DNA from: CAYVQA01 sp045119035
Lineage (GTDB): Bacteria; Bacillota_I; Bacilli_A; ML615J-28; CAG-313
Length of the DNA: 64,000 bases
Direction of reading: 5' to 3'
Assembly: GCA_045119035.1 (NCBI GenBank)
Contig: JBGVCU010000036.1
Span: 1-64,000 of the forward strand
The translations under genes were made by a program, and so were the position numbers. Positions within the stretch are counted from its first letter, which is position 1. Each line of letters opens with the position of its first letter. Below the pieces are notes generated by a model that saw nothing but the letters and a program-made list of their open reading frames with translations, had not been told where the DNA came from and searched no databases. Shown here one piece after another: positions 42,025 through 51,068 of this stretch.

Positions 42025-43293
42025 ATGGATGAAATGTTATTAAAAGATAAAATAGAACAACTTAAAGAATATGGAATGAAAAAAGAATATATTCCATTAA
42101 GTAAAATTATTGAAGTAATCGATAGTGATTCTGATGACTTATTAGACGATGTAATTAAAGAACTAGAAAACGATGGTTTTGAAGTTACAAGAGATAGCGA
42201 AGATGTTCCGACTGAAGAAGATTTATTAATTGAAAAAAGCGATGATGAGTTTGAAGCATTCATTGACGATGTAGAAATGGATGATGAATTAGAAGAATTA
42301 GCATCAAGCGTAGAAAATGAAATTAAAGTTTCAGATTTTGATGACATTGTTGCTGGAAATCATCAAGCTGATGACCCTGTTAGAATGTATTTAAGAGATA
42401 TTGGACAAATTGAATTATTAAATGTTAACCAAGAATCTGAATATGCTAGAACTGTTCAAGAAGGTATCATGGCTAAAGAGAAAATTGAACAATATAAAAA
42501 ACTTGGACGTCATATTAGTGAAGAAGAACTTGCTTTATTAAATGAAAAGATTGCTCATGGTGAAGAAGCAAGAAATATTTTAATTGAATCAAACTTACGT
42601 CTAGTAGTTTCAATTGCAAAAAGATACTTACTTAGAGGGCTTCCTTTCTTAGATTTAATTCAAGAAGGTAATATGGGGCTTATGAAAGCTGTTTATAAAT
42701 TTGACCCAACAAAAGGATTCAAATTCTCTACATATGCAACATGGTGGATTCGTCAATCTATTACAAGAGCTATTGCTGACCAAGGTAGAACAATTCGTAT
42801 TCCAGTTCATATGGTTGAAACAATTAACAAATTAAGCCGTGCTACACGTAGACTTACTCAAGAAAAACGTCGTGAGCCTACTTTAGAAGAAATTGCAGCA
42901 GAAATGAAAATTTCTGTAGAAAAAGTACAACAAATTCAAAAGATTGCTCAAGAACCTAAATCAATTGATGAAGCTGTCGGTGAAGAGGATGATTCAAGCC
43001 TAGGGGATTTCATTGCTGATGAACAAACTCTAAACCCACTTGAATATACTCAATCTCAAGCATATCGTGAAGAAATTGATGCTGTACTTCAAACTCTTAC
43101 TCCAAGAGAAGAAAAAGTAATTCGTTTAAGAAACGGTTTAGATGATAATAGACCTCGTACATTAGAAGAAGTTGGTCGCGAATTTAATGTAACAAGAGAA
43201 CGTATTCGTCAAATTGAAGCAAGAGCAATTCGCAGATTACGTCATCCATCTCGTTTAAAGAGATTACAACATCATTTAAATAGACAAGATTAA
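42025..43293 (+). CDS. rpoD: Primary sigma factor RpoD (sigma-A)
   Basis: A 422-residue housekeeping sigma factor. A long acidic region 1.1 and linker (about 1-115) is followed by region 1.2 (DDPVRMYLRDIGQIELL), region 2 (LIQEGNMGLMKAVYKFDP, STYATWWIRQSITRAI) and region 4 helix-turn-helix (TLEEVGREFNVTRERIRQIE). It recognises the TTGACA/TATAAT promoters seen across this window. The acidic part between regions 1.1 and 1.2 is longer than in B. subtilis SigA (371 residues). Confidence 0.96.
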   Translation: MDEMLLKDKIEQLKEYGMKKEYIPLSKIIEVIDSDSDDLLDDVIKELENDGFEVTRDSEDVPTEEDLLIEKSDDEFEAFIDDVEMDDELEELASSVENEIKVSDFDDIVAGNHQADDPVRMYLRDIGQIELLNVNQESEYARTVQEGIMAKEKIEQYKKLGRHISEEELALLNEKIAHGEEARNILIESNLRLVVSIAKRYLLRGLPFLDLIQEGNMGLMKAVYKFDPTKGFKFSTYATWWIRQSITRAIADQGRTIRIPVHMVETINKLSRATRRLTQEKRREPTLEEIAAEMKISVEKVQQIQKIAQEPKSIDEAVGEEDDSSLGDFIADEQTLNPLEYTQSQAYREEIDAVLQTLTPREEKVIRLRNGLDDNRPRTLEEVGREFNVTRERIRQIEARAIRRLRHPSRLKRLQHHLNRQD

Positions 43294-43298
43294 AAATA

Positions 43299-43324
43299 AA
43301 TAGCTCCATCTAGGAGCTATTTTT
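43299..43324 (+). terminator. Terminator after rpoD
   Basis: AATAGCTCC, loop ATCTA, GGAGCTATT plus T-run. It lies between rpoD and trmK. Confidence 0.88.
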
Positions 43325-43340
43325 AAAAAAAGGATAAATT

Positions 43341-43985
43341 ATGATTAATAAAAGATTAGAAGTAGTTAATAAATTTATAGATAAAAATGATATCCTTGCA
43401 GATATTGGGTGTGATCATGGTTATCTAGGTATTATGGCATTAAATAAAGGTGTAAAATTTGTTCAATTTATTGATAATAAACAAGGACCACTAAATCAAG
43501 CAAAATTAAATTGCGAAAACATTGACTCAAATTGTATAGAATTCACATTAAGTAGTGGATTTAATGATTTAAATGATAATGTTGATACTATTGCTTTTTG
43601 TGGTGTGGGTGGAGAATTATTAATTGAAGTAATTAATGAAGATTTAGATAAGGCTAAGAAACTAAAAAAATTAATTTTACAACCAAATAAAAATGAAGAT
43701 CGCCTAAGAAAATATTTATTTGAAAATAATTTTAAAATAATTGATGAAGAAGTTGTTTTTGATAAAGATAAATACTATGAAATCATTTTATGTAAGTATG
43801 TTAATGAAGCTATTATTTATAATGATTTAGATATTAAATATGGGCCGATATTAAGAATCAATAAATCAAATACTTTTATTAGTAAATGGAATGAAAAACT
43901 TTCTAAATATCAAAAAATTAATCAAAATAATCCTAATTTATATAATAATGAAATAGAAGAAATTAAAAAGATTATCGAAAAATAA
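43341..43985 (+). CDS. trmK: tRNA (adenine-22-N1)-methyltransferase TrmK
   Basis: A 214-residue SAM-dependent methyltransferase (YqfN type). Motif I is LADIGCDHGYLGIMA and a later CGVGGELLIEV and LILQPNKNEDRLR match the family, which methylates A22 of tRNAs. It follows rpoD as in Bacillus; the usual next gene (yqfO) is not present. Confidence 0.9.
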   Translation: MINKRLEVVNKFIDKNDILADIGCDHGYLGIMALNKGVKFVQFIDNKQGPLNQAKLNCENIDSNCIEFTLSSGFNDLNDNVDTIAFCGVGGELLIEVINEDLDKAKKLKKLILQPNKNEDRLRKYLFENNFKIIDEEVVFDKDKYYEIILCKYVNEAIIYNDLDIKYGPILRINKSNTFISKWNEKLSKYQKINQNNPNLYNNEIEEIKKIIEK

Positions 43986-44008
43986 AAGAGAGCTTAAAGC
44001 TCTCTTTT
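43984..44008. terminator. Bidirectional terminator, trmK / ferredoxin
   Basis: AAAAGAGAGC, loop TTAAA, GCTCTCTTTT. Confidence 0.9.
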
Positions 44009-44016
44009 ATAATTAA

Positions 44017-44184
44017 CTATTCTTCAACGATGCAGTCAACAGGACAGTTTTCTTGGCAAACACCACAATCGATGCAAGCATCTGCATCAATTACATAGAT
44101 GTCACCTTCAGAAATACATTCAACTGGACAGTTTGAAGCACATGTACCACAAGCGATACAAGCATCAGTAATTTTTCTTGGCAT
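44017..44184 (-). CDS. 2[4Fe-4S] ferredoxin
   Basis: A 55-residue clostridial-type ferredoxin. Two cluster motifs: CIACGTCASNCP and CIDCGVCQENCP. ATG at 44184 follows GGAGG by 8 nt; an in-frame ATG at 44199 overlaps that ribosome site and is not the start. It is the likely soluble electron donor of the Rnf complex encoded 6.5 kb upstream, and could partly replace the missing RnfB ferredoxin domains; this is inference. Confidence 0.95.
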   Translation of the reverse strand: MPRKITDACIACGTCASNCPVECISEGDIYVIDADACIDCGVCQENCPVDCIVEE

Positions 44185-44214
44185 GAATAGTACCTCCATT
44201 AATTATTTGACTAT

Positions 44215-44243
44215 ATTTTATCATTTAAATATTAAATTTGCAA
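44215..44243 (-). promoter_or_regulatory. Promoter of the ferredoxin gene
   Basis: Minus strand: TTGCAA (44243-44238), 17 nt, TAAAAT (44220-44215). The next 110 nt up to the yneF promoter are AT-rich with a doubled ACAAATATAT and nothing else I can name. Confidence 0.75.
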
Positions 44244-44353
44244 GTTTCTTGCGTAGGAAAAAATAGTAATTATAAAATATGTAAAAAAAAACATTATAAT
44301 TTGTTAATTAAACAAATATATAAAACAAATATATTTTTAATAAATTAATTTAC

Positions 44354-44382
44354 TTGAAAAAATATTGATTTTTTGATATAAT
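44354..44382 (+). promoter_or_regulatory. Promoter of yneF
   Basis: TTGAAA (44354-44359), 17 nt, TATAAT (44377-44382). Confidence 0.85.
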
Positions 44383-44415
44383 AGATATAGAAAATATCAA
44401 AGGAGACTTATTAAT

Positions 44416-44634
44416 ATGGTAAAATGGTGGGTATTATTAATCTGTATTATTGGATGTCTATTAGCTGGTTTAGTAGCAGGATTCTTAATTACTAAGAAAA
44501 TTTTCGAAAAACAATTAAAAGACAATCCGCCAATTAATCGTAATATGATTAAAGCTTTATATTCTCAAATGGGACGTAAACCATCTGAAAAAGATATTAA
44601 TCGTATTATGGAATCAATGAATAAATATAAATAA
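44416..44634 (+). CDS. yneF: YneF-family small membrane protein (UPF0154)
   Basis: A 72-residue protein with one N-terminal helix (about 4-26) and the family tail NPPINRNMIKALYSQMGRKP followed by SEKDINRIMESM. Function unknown. AAGGAG ribosome site, own promoter and terminator. Confidence 0.9.
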   Translation: MVKWWVLLICIIGCLLAGLVAGFLITKKIFEKQLKDNPPINRNMIKALYSQMGRKPSEKDINRIMESMNKYK

Positions 44635-44639
44635 TAATC

Positions 44640-44670
44640 ATACTGTAAGGTAATACTTACAGTATTTTTA
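44640..44670 (+). terminator. Terminator after yneF
   Basis: ATACTGTAAG, loop, CTTACAGTAT, then TTTTATTTTT. Confidence 0.9.
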
Positions 44671-44787
44671 TTTTTAAAAAATAGTTTAGTAAATTAATAC
44701 CATAAAATTTATTTTTTTAGTATAATTATAGTGTATTAAAGTTTTTAACTTTTTTTAAATTGATATAATAAATATAAGGAGAAGAGT

Positions 44788-45990
44788 ATGTATAACCGCA
44801 AAAAATGTGTTGCAATGCTACTTGCAGGTGGTCAAGGGAGTAGACTATTTGCACTTACTACAAATGTAGCAAAACCAGCTGTTTCTTTTGGAGCAAAATA
44901 CAGAATTATTGATTTTACTTTATCAAACTGTATTAACTCTAATATTGATACTGTTGGTGTATTAACTCAATATCAACCACTAATCTTAAATGATTATATT
45001 GGTAATGGACAACCATGGGACTTAGATAGAACTTTTGGTGGAGTTCATATTTTACCTCCATATCAAGCAAAAGATAGAATGGATTGGTATAAAGGTACTG
45101 CGAATGCTATTTATCAAAATTTAAGTTTTATTCGTAACTATCATCCTGATCATGTTTTAATATTATCAGGTGACCATATTTATAAAATGGACTATAATGC
45201 AATGTTAGAATATCATATTCAACAAAATGCTGATTGTACAATTGCTGTTTTAGAAGTTCCAATGGATGAAGCTAGTCGTTTTGGTATTATGAATACTAAT
45301 GAAGATAGTCAAATTATTGACTTTGAAGAAAAACCAGCTAAACCTAAGAGTAATAAAGCATCAATGGGGATTTATATTTTTAAAGCTGATATTTTAGAAA
45401 AATATTTAATTGAAGATGAAAATGATCCTAGTTCAAAGAATGACTTTGGTAAAAATATTATTCCAAATTTATTAAATACAGGTAAAAGATTATTTGCATA
45501 TCCTTTTAAAGGATATTGGAAAGATGTTGGTACTATTAAGAGTTTATGGGAAGCAAATCAAGATTTAATTGGTGATAGTCCAGCATTTGATATTTATGAT
45601 TCTAATTGGAAGATTCATTCAAGAAATAGTGGAATTGAACCACAATATCTTGCTAAAGGTTCTGTTGTTAAGAACTCTTTAATTTCAGGGGGATCTAAAA
45701 TCTACGGAACAGTAATTAACAGTGTTATTGGAACAAGTGTTGTTATTGAAAAAGGTGCTGTAGTAAAAGATTCTGTAATTTTCTCTGGTACAGTTATCAA
45801 AGAAAATGCTGATGTTAATTATTGTATTATTGATGAAAATGTAACAATAGGTAAACATTCTTCACTTGGTATTGATAAAGAATTTAGTAAAGGTATTACT
45901 GTTGTTGGACGTGATACAGTTATTGATGACTATGAAGTTATTATGGATGATCAAAATATTGAATCTGTAAACAGAAAGGGGAATAAATAA
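44788..45990 (+). CDS. glgC: Glucose-1-phosphate adenylyltransferase GlgC
   Basis: A 400-residue ADP-glucose pyrophosphorylase catalytic subunit. The N-terminal nucleotidyltransferase motif is AGGQGSRLFALT, GDHIYKMDY binds the metal, and a C-terminal left-handed beta-helix (about 290-390) follows. It makes ADP-glucose for glycogen. A TATAAT at 44764-44769 precedes it, without a clear -35. It forms an operon with glgD and glgA; glgB and glgP are not in the window. Confidence 0.94.
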   Translation: MYNRKKCVAMLLAGGQGSRLFALTTNVAKPAVSFGAKYRIIDFTLSNCINSNIDTVGVLTQYQPLILNDYIGNGQPWDLDRTFGGVHILPPYQAKDRMDWYKGTANAIYQNLSFIRNYHPDHVLILSGDHIYKMDYNAMLEYHIQQNADCTIAVLEVPMDEASRFGIMNTNEDSQIIDFEEKPAKPKSNKASMGIYIFKADILEKYLIEDENDPSSKNDFGKNIIPNLLNTGKRLFAYPFKGYWKDVGTIKSLWEANQDLIGDSPAFDIYDSNWKIHSRNSGIEPQYLAKGSVVKNSLISGGSKIYGTVINSVIGTSVVIEKGAVVKDSVIFSGTVIKENADVNYCIIDENVTIGKHSSLGIDKEFSKGITVVGRDTVIDDYEVIMDDQNIESVNRKGNK

Positions 45991-47105
45991 TGAGAGCATT
46001 AGGTGTAATTTTTTCAAATTCTGAAGCTGAATCACTTTATGAAATAACTCGCAAAAGAACAACTGGTTCAATCCCTTTTGGTGGAAGATATCGTTTAATT
46101 GACTTTGCTTTATCTAATATGGTAAGCGCGAGAATTTCTAATGTTGCAGTACTTACTCAACGTAATTATCAATCTTTAATGGATCATTTAGGATCTGGTA
46201 AAGAATGGGATATGTCTAGAAAAAATGGTGGTTTAGTAATATTCCCTCCATTTAGTTCACATAAGAGTGATAGTTTATATTCAACTCGTCTTGAAGCTTT
46301 AAAATCAATTAAAAGCTATATTGAAAAACAACATCCTGAAATTGTTGTTTTATCAGATAGTGATAGTGTAAATACAATTAATTTACCTGAATTAATTGAA
46401 AAGCATGAAGATAATCGTGCTGATATTACTGTTGCTTATAAAAATATGGAAGTTACTAGCGATTTAATGTTTAATTTGAATTTGACTTTAGATTCATTTG
46501 ATCGTGTAACAAGTGCTAAATTAAAAACTCCAATTGGAACTAACGCTAATTTATCTGTTAACTTATTTGTATTTAATACTGCTGTATTGATGGGTTTAAT
46601 TGATGATGCTATTTCAAGAGGTTTAACTGATTTATTTGCTGATATTATTTTCCCAAATATTGCATCATTAAGAGTATTTGGATATGAATATAAAGGACTT
46701 TATATGCATATTTCTAATATGGAAAATTATTATCAAAATAATTTAAGATTGCTTGATAGTAGTGTTAGAGAACAATTATTCGAACAAGAAAGTCATGGTA
46801 TTTATACAAAAGTTCGTGACTCAGCTCCTACTAAATATGGTAATAATGTTTATATTGAAAATAGCTTTATTGCTGATGGATGCGAAATTGAAGGTCAAGT
46901 AATTAATAGTATCTTATTTAGAGGTGTCAGAGTTGGTGCTGGTACTGTTATAAAAGATTCTATTTTAATGCAAGATACAATGGTTGGTCATAATGTTAAT
47001 TTAACTGCTGTAATTACTGATAAAAATGTTATTATTAGTGATAGAACTAACCTAATGGGATGTGAAAAAATCCCTTATTACATTGGTAAAAATTCTAGAG
47101 TTTAG
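45990..47105 (+). CDS. glgD: GlgD, non-catalytic ADP-glucose pyrophosphorylase subunit
   Basis: A 371-residue paralogue of GlgC. The nucleotide loop GGxGSRL is lost (IFSNSEAESLYEITRKRT), while FGGRYRLIDFALSN and the C-terminal hexapeptide helix remain. In Firmicutes GlgD joins GlgC and raises its activity. Stop of glgC and start share a base; AAAGGGG is the ribosome site. Confidence 0.93.
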   Translation: MRALGVIFSNSEAESLYEITRKRTTGSIPFGGRYRLIDFALSNMVSARISNVAVLTQRNYQSLMDHLGSGKEWDMSRKNGGLVIFPPFSSHKSDSLYSTRLEALKSIKSYIEKQHPEIVVLSDSDSVNTINLPELIEKHEDNRADITVAYKNMEVTSDLMFNLNLTLDSFDRVTSAKLKTPIGTNANLSVNLFVFNTAVLMGLIDDAISRGLTDLFADIIFPNIASLRVFGYEYKGLYMHISNMENYYQNNLRLLDSSVREQLFEQESHGIYTKVRDSAPTKYGNNVYIENSFIADGCEIEGQVINSILFRGVRVGAGTVIKDSILMQDTMVGHNVNLTAVITDKNVIISDRTNLMGCEKIPYYIGKNSRV

Positions 47106-47113
47106 AGGTTCGT

Positions 47114-48556
47114 ATGGCAAAAAAAGTATTTTTTATTGCGTCTGAAGCACAACCTTATATTGCTTCTGGTGGTTTAGGTGATGTAATAGGTTCACTTCCA
47201 AAAGCTATTGCAAAAGCAAGTAAAGAAGCATATGAAGTATCTGTGATATTACCTTTATATGGAAAGATTGATCCAAAAGTAAGAATGAAGATGCAATATG
47301 TAGGTCAAACTAATATTTCATTATCATGGAGAAGATTATATTGCGCAATTTATAAATTAGTTGAAAAAGGTGTATCATATTATTTTATTGATAATGAATA
47401 TTATTTTAAACGTGATCGTTTATATGGATATTTTGATGATGCAGAAAGATTTGCATATTTTTCTAAAGCTTCAATTGATTTAATGTTATATTTAAATGAA
47501 ATACCTGATATTATTCATTGTCATGATTGGCAAACTGCTTTAGTTCCAATTTATTTACGTACTTTATATTATGGAAATGTATTATTTATGAATACAAAGA
47601 CTATCTTTACTATTCATAATATTGAATATCAAGGTCAATATCATTTAGGTAAAGATTTAATGGAAGATGTATTTGGACTTTCAATGAATGATTGTTATTT
47701 AGTTGAATATAACTATGGGTTAAATTTAATGAAAGGTGCAATGGAAGCATCAAATAAAGTTTCTACAGTTAGTCCAACATACGCAGAACAAATTACAACT
47801 TCAGAATATGCTCATAATTTAGAACATGAAGTACGTCGTGTTAAGGATGAAGGTAAATTATTTGGTATTTTAAATGGAATCGATACTACATTTTATAATC
47901 CTTCAAAAGATAAAGCGATTTACAAAATGTATAATAAGGATTCTTTAGAACTTAAAAAAGTAAATAAAGAAGAACTTCAAAAAGAATTAGGACTTAAAGT
48001 AGATCCAAATATTCCAATTATTTCAATGGTAACTAGACTTGTTTCACACAAAGGACTTGATACATTAAGGGATTCACTAGATCGTATTTTACAAGAAGAT
48101 ATTCAACTTGTTGTATTAGGAACTGGTGATGCTTATTATGAAAATATCTTAAAAGATGCACAAGCTAGATATCCAGAAAAAGTTAGAGCAATTATTGCTT
48201 TTAACCAAGTGATGTCAAGAAAGATTTATGCTGGAAGTGATCTATTCTTAATGCCATCTAAATCTGAACCATGTGGTTTATCACAAATGATTGCTTCAAC
48301 TTATGGTACAATAGCAATTGTTAGAGAAACTGGTGGATTAAAAGATAGTATCATCGATGTAAATAATAAAGGATTCGGTTATACGTTTAAATATAATGAT
48401 CCTAATGAAATGTATGATACTATTAAAAGAGCTATTTGCGATTATCATTCAGAAAAATGGGATGAGATTGTTAAAAAAGCTATTAAAACAGACTTTAGTT
48501 GGAAAAAATCTGCTAAAGAATATATTAAAGAATATAATAAGTTGTTAAATATATAG
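47114..48556 (+). CDS. glgA: Glycogen synthase GlgA
   Basis: A 480-residue GT5 family ADP-glucose:glucan transferase: FIASEAQPYIASGGLGDV at the N-terminus, HCHDWQTALVP, and the C-terminal donor site SKSEPCGLSQMIAS...RETGGLKD. The N-terminal KTGGL motif of the classical enzymes is ASGGL here, so the Lys is absent, a variant I believe occurs in other Firmicutes. Last of the glg operon; AGAGG ribosome site. Confidence 0.94.
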   Translation: MAKKVFFIASEAQPYIASGGLGDVIGSLPKAIAKASKEAYEVSVILPLYGKIDPKVRMKMQYVGQTNISLSWRRLYCAIYKLVEKGVSYYFIDNEYYFKRDRLYGYFDDAERFAYFSKASIDLMLYLNEIPDIIHCHDWQTALVPIYLRTLYYGNVLFMNTKTIFTIHNIEYQGQYHLGKDLMEDVFGLSMNDCYLVEYNYGLNLMKGAMEASNKVSTVSPTYAEQITTSEYAHNLEHEVRRVKDEGKLFGILNGIDTTFYNPSKDKAIYKMYNKDSLELKKVNKEELQKELGLKVDPNIPIISMVTRLVSHKGLDTLRDSLDRILQEDIQLVVLGTGDAYYENILKDAQARYPEKVRAIIAFNQVMSRKIYAGSDLFLMPSKSEPCGLSQMIASTYGTIAIVRETGGLKDSIIDVNNKGFGYTFKYNDPNEMYDTIKRAICDYHSEKWDEIVKKAIKTDFSWKKSAKEYIKEYNKLLNI

Positions 48557-48583
48557 AAGATTATTAGACTGCGAGATTAAATT

Positions 48584-49309
48584 ATGAAAAAAATTTTTGT
48601 ATTGTTTTTTGTTATTTTATTAAGTGGATGTTCATTTGAAATTACTCCACCTACTAATATTGAAAATAAGCCAAATGTTGAAGAAACAAAATTAGATAAA
48701 AATGACTATGGTACTATTTATAGTGAAGTAGCTCAAGTTTTATATACTTATAATATTGATACACCTAATTTAGAAAGCCGTGAAGGTGTAAGAAGAAAAT
48801 TAGATCAAGTAGAAAATAATGATGATTTATTATCTGTTGCTATTATGATTAAGATGTTTTCTGAAGTATATTTAAGTGAAAAATTTGATGGTGATCCTTC
48901 AAAAACAATTACTGTAAAAGGTGTTTATGAAGATGCTGAAATGATTTTTGATGTATGTAGTAAATATGAAGATGGATATATTTACGGATCAATTAGAAGC
49001 TATTCAGATGTATTTGCTCCAAATGAATCATTCAATTTTATTAAAGTTCAATATGATTTTGAAAAAAATAAAATAATTGCATTTGATTCTTATTCAGATT
49101 ATTGTGAAGATGGAATTGAATATTCTAGATATGAAGATGGTGTAATTGCAAGATTAGATTTAGAAACTATTGATGAAGAATATAATACAATCTATAATTA
49201 TATTCAAACAACTAAAACTTCATTTGTTAGTGATATTCAAACTAGTATAAAGTTATCTAGTGATTTTTCAGAAGAAATCGCAAGAGTAATAGAGTATAGT
49301 CCTTTTTAG
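48584..49309 (+). CDS. Predicted lipoprotein, unknown function
   Basis: A 241-residue protein with a signal peptide and lipobox LLSGC (Cys16), a Pro-rich linker, and an acidic, Tyr-rich mature part. It starts 27 nt after glgA with only a weak ribosome site (GCGAGA) and ends at a good terminator, so it may be read with the glg operon. No recognised domain; no Cys pairs or metal motif. Confidence 0.8.
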   Translation: MKKIFVLFFVILLSGCSFEITPPTNIENKPNVEETKLDKNDYGTIYSEVAQVLYTYNIDTPNLESREGVRRKLDQVENNDDLLSVAIMIKMFSEVYLSEKFDGDPSKTITVKGVYEDAEMIFDVCSKYEDGYIYGSIRSYSDVFAPNESFNFIKVQYDFEKNKIIAFDSYSDYCEDGIEYSRYEDGVIARLDLETIDEEYNTIYNYIQTTKTSFVSDIQTSIKLSSDFSEEIARVIEYSPF

Positions 49310-49331
49310 TAATCAATATTAATTTATAAAT

Positions 49332-49361
49332 AAAGATGAATCAATTAAGATTCATCTTTTT
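49332..49361 (+). terminator. Terminator after the lipoprotein gene
   Basis: AAAGATGAATC, loop AATTAA, GATTCATCTTT plus T residues. Confidence 0.9.
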
Positions 49362-49392
49362 ATTTTAAAATAACATTATTTTATCAAATCTA

Positions 49393-49421
49393 TTGACAAT
49401 GTAACAATGTTACGCTATAAT
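49393..49421 (+). promoter_or_regulatory. Consensus promoter with dyad in the spacer, yhbD-bactofilin operon
   Basis: TTGACA (49393-49398) and TATAAT (49416-49421) are both perfect, 17 nt apart. The spacer holds GTAAC-AAT-GTTAC (49401-49413), and ACAATGT is repeated directly at 49396 and 49404. A dyad inside the spacer is where MerR-type regulators bind, and the first gene is MerR-like. Confidence 0.8.
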
Positions 49422-49463
49422 ATTAGTGTAAATTAAATATCATATTAAAAATGAGGTGATTAT

Positions 49464-50033
49464 ATGATATCTAAAAAAGAATTGCTCAAAGAAATGAATA
49501 TTTCATATGGACAACTTTATAGATGGAAAAGAGAAGGATTAATACCTGATGAATGGTTTATTAAACAAAGTGTATCAACAGGTCAAGAAACTTACTTTAA
49601 AAAAGATCTTATATTGCCTAGAATAAAGAAGATCTTAGAACTTAAAGATCAGTTTCAATTAGATCAATTAAAAGATTTCTTTAATTCAGATAGTGAAAAA
49701 TTCAAGTATAATATTAGAGATATTATAATGATAGAAGAGATTGATCCATTTATATTAAAAAGTTATTCAAAAAATAAAGAACAATTAGATTTAATTGATG
49801 TAATTTTGATTTATATATTTTCAACTAATCAAGATATAATAGATTATAGTAATTATATTGAACATAATATTTCTCAAAATATAACATTAAATGATATTTT
49901 TTATATTATTGAATCAAATGGTATAAATAATATTTTAATTGTAAATCAAAATTCATTTATTGATCATAATCTAAAGATCATTAAAAAAATTAATTTAGAT
50001 GATGTTGCTAGCATTATAGCAAAGACTTTATAG
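49464..50033 (+). CDS. yhbD: YhbD-like (MerR-type HTH, DUF4004) regulator
   Basis: A 189-residue protein. The N-terminal 75 residues form a MerR-like winged helix (MISKKELLKEMNISYGQLYR, GLIPDEWF, ETYFKKDLILPRIKKI), the rest is acidic and helical. The gene order YhbD then bactofilin matches the Bacillus yhbD-yhbE-yhbF operon, where the bactofilins affect flagella and cell shape. A GAGGTGA site precedes the ATG. It probably controls its own promoter through the spacer dyad. Confidence 0.8.
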   Translation: MISKKELLKEMNISYGQLYRWKREGLIPDEWFIKQSVSTGQETYFKKDLILPRIKKILELKDQFQLDQLKDFFNSDSEKFKYNIRDIIMIEEIDPFILKSYSKNKEQLDLIDVILIYIFSTNQDIIDYSNYIEHNISQNITLNDIFYIIESNGINNILIVNQNSFIDHNLKIIKKINLDDVASIIAKTL

Positions 50034-50044
50034 GAGGAATTTAT

Positions 50045-50602
50045 ATGGAAAATTGTAATATAACAGGCATTGGAACAATTAATGGTGGTGATTACGATTG
50101 TTTGAAAATATCTGGTGCATGTAGTTGCAAAGATGAAATTACAGCGAAAGATATTAAAGTATCTGGTACAGCAAATTTTAAGAAAAATGTAAAAGCCGAT
50201 TCTATAAAGATTTCTGGTGCAGCAAGTTTTAATCAAGATATTAAATGTAAAACATTCCACATTTCTGGAGCAATAAAAATTGATGGTAATTTATCTGCGG
50301 ATAGTGTTACTGTTAGTGGAGCTATTCAAATTGATGGAGATTTAAATACAGATGTTTTAGTGGTGGATTCAAAAAGTTCAAAATTTAATAATATTTATGG
50401 GGATTGTATAAGTATTAAATCAAATAAAACAGAAGTGAATGAAATAGAAGCTACTAATATTAAATTACACAATGTAAAAGCCAAAAAAGTATGCGGTGCA
50501 AATATCGAGATTTATGATTCTTCTGAAATAGAAGAAGTGGAATTCAGTGAATCATTGGTTATCCATGACACATGTATTTTAAAGAAAATAACAAAACTAT
50601 AG
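50045..50602 (+). CDS. Bactofilin-like polymer-forming protein
   Basis: A 185-residue right-handed beta-helix type protein with repeats at about 17-residue steps: CLKISGACSC, DIKVSGTANF, SIKISGAASF, TFHISGAIKI, SVTVSGAIQI. Bactofilins polymerise without nucleotide into filaments at the membrane. Compared with classical bactofilins the repeat core is plain and no N-terminal membrane segment is seen. AGGAGG ribosome site. Confidence 0.8.
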   Translation: MENCNITGIGTINGGDYDCLKISGACSCKDEITAKDIKVSGTANFKKNVKADSIKISGAASFNQDIKCKTFHISGAIKIDGNLSADSVTVSGAIQIDGDLNTDVLVVDSKSSKFNNIYGDCISIKSNKTEVNEIEATNIKLHNVKAKKVCGANIEIYDSSEIEEVEFSESLVIHDTCILKKITKL

Positions 50603-50612
50603 GAGATAAGAT

Positions 50613-51047
50613 ATGAAAATTAATATTAATATAAATAATGAAGAAAAAGAAATTGATAGTGAAGAACTTAAAAATTATTCTGATAAAAACATTTATGTTG
50701 TAAAAAATATAAATTCTAAAAAATACAAATCAAATATTATAAAAGGTAAAATTACTGGAGCAATGCCATTAATTGTTACAGCAGTTTATTTATTAATTGG
50801 ATTTGTATGGGGGATTTGGCATCCTACATGGTTATTATTTTTATTAATTCCACTTGTTCCAATTGCTTTATATGGTATTGGAGATAATAAGAAAAGTGCA
50901 AATGGTATTACTACATTTATTGTTATTATTTCTTATATTATTTTAGGATTATTCGGTTATTGGCATCCAGGTTGGTTAATATTCTTTTTAATTCCGATTG
51001 TTGCAATATTTACTGGAAACGATGACGAAGATGATGATGAAAATTAA
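50613..51047 (+). CDS. Membrane protein with duplicated two-helix unit, unknown function
   Basis: A 144-residue protein: about 40 polar residues, then two tandem units, each a helix, a WHPxWL turn and a second helix: GFVWGIWHPTWLLFLLIP (near 70) and GLFGYWHPGWLIFFLIP (near 118). An acidic tail ends it. Being last in the operon with bactofilin it may be a membrane anchor for that filament; this is inference. No family name known to me. Confidence 0.7.
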   Translation: MKINININNEEKEIDSEELKNYSDKNIYVVKNINSKKYKSNIIKGKITGAMPLIVTAVYLLIGFVWGIWHPTWLLFLLIPLVPIALYGIGDNKKSANGITTFIVIISYIILGLFGYWHPGWLIFFLIPIVAIFTGNDDEDDDEN

Positions 51048-51068
51048 AAAGACCCTTTTGGGTCTTTT
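51047..51068. terminator. Bidirectional terminator, membrane protein / plsY
   Basis: AAAAGACCC, loop TTTT, GGGTCTTTT. Confidence 0.92.

Noticed and set aside
44185..44199. Five-residue N-terminal extension of the ferredoxin (ATG at 44199)
   Set aside because: The extension is made by the GGAGG ribosome site itself; ATG 44184 gives the usual 55-residue ferredoxin.
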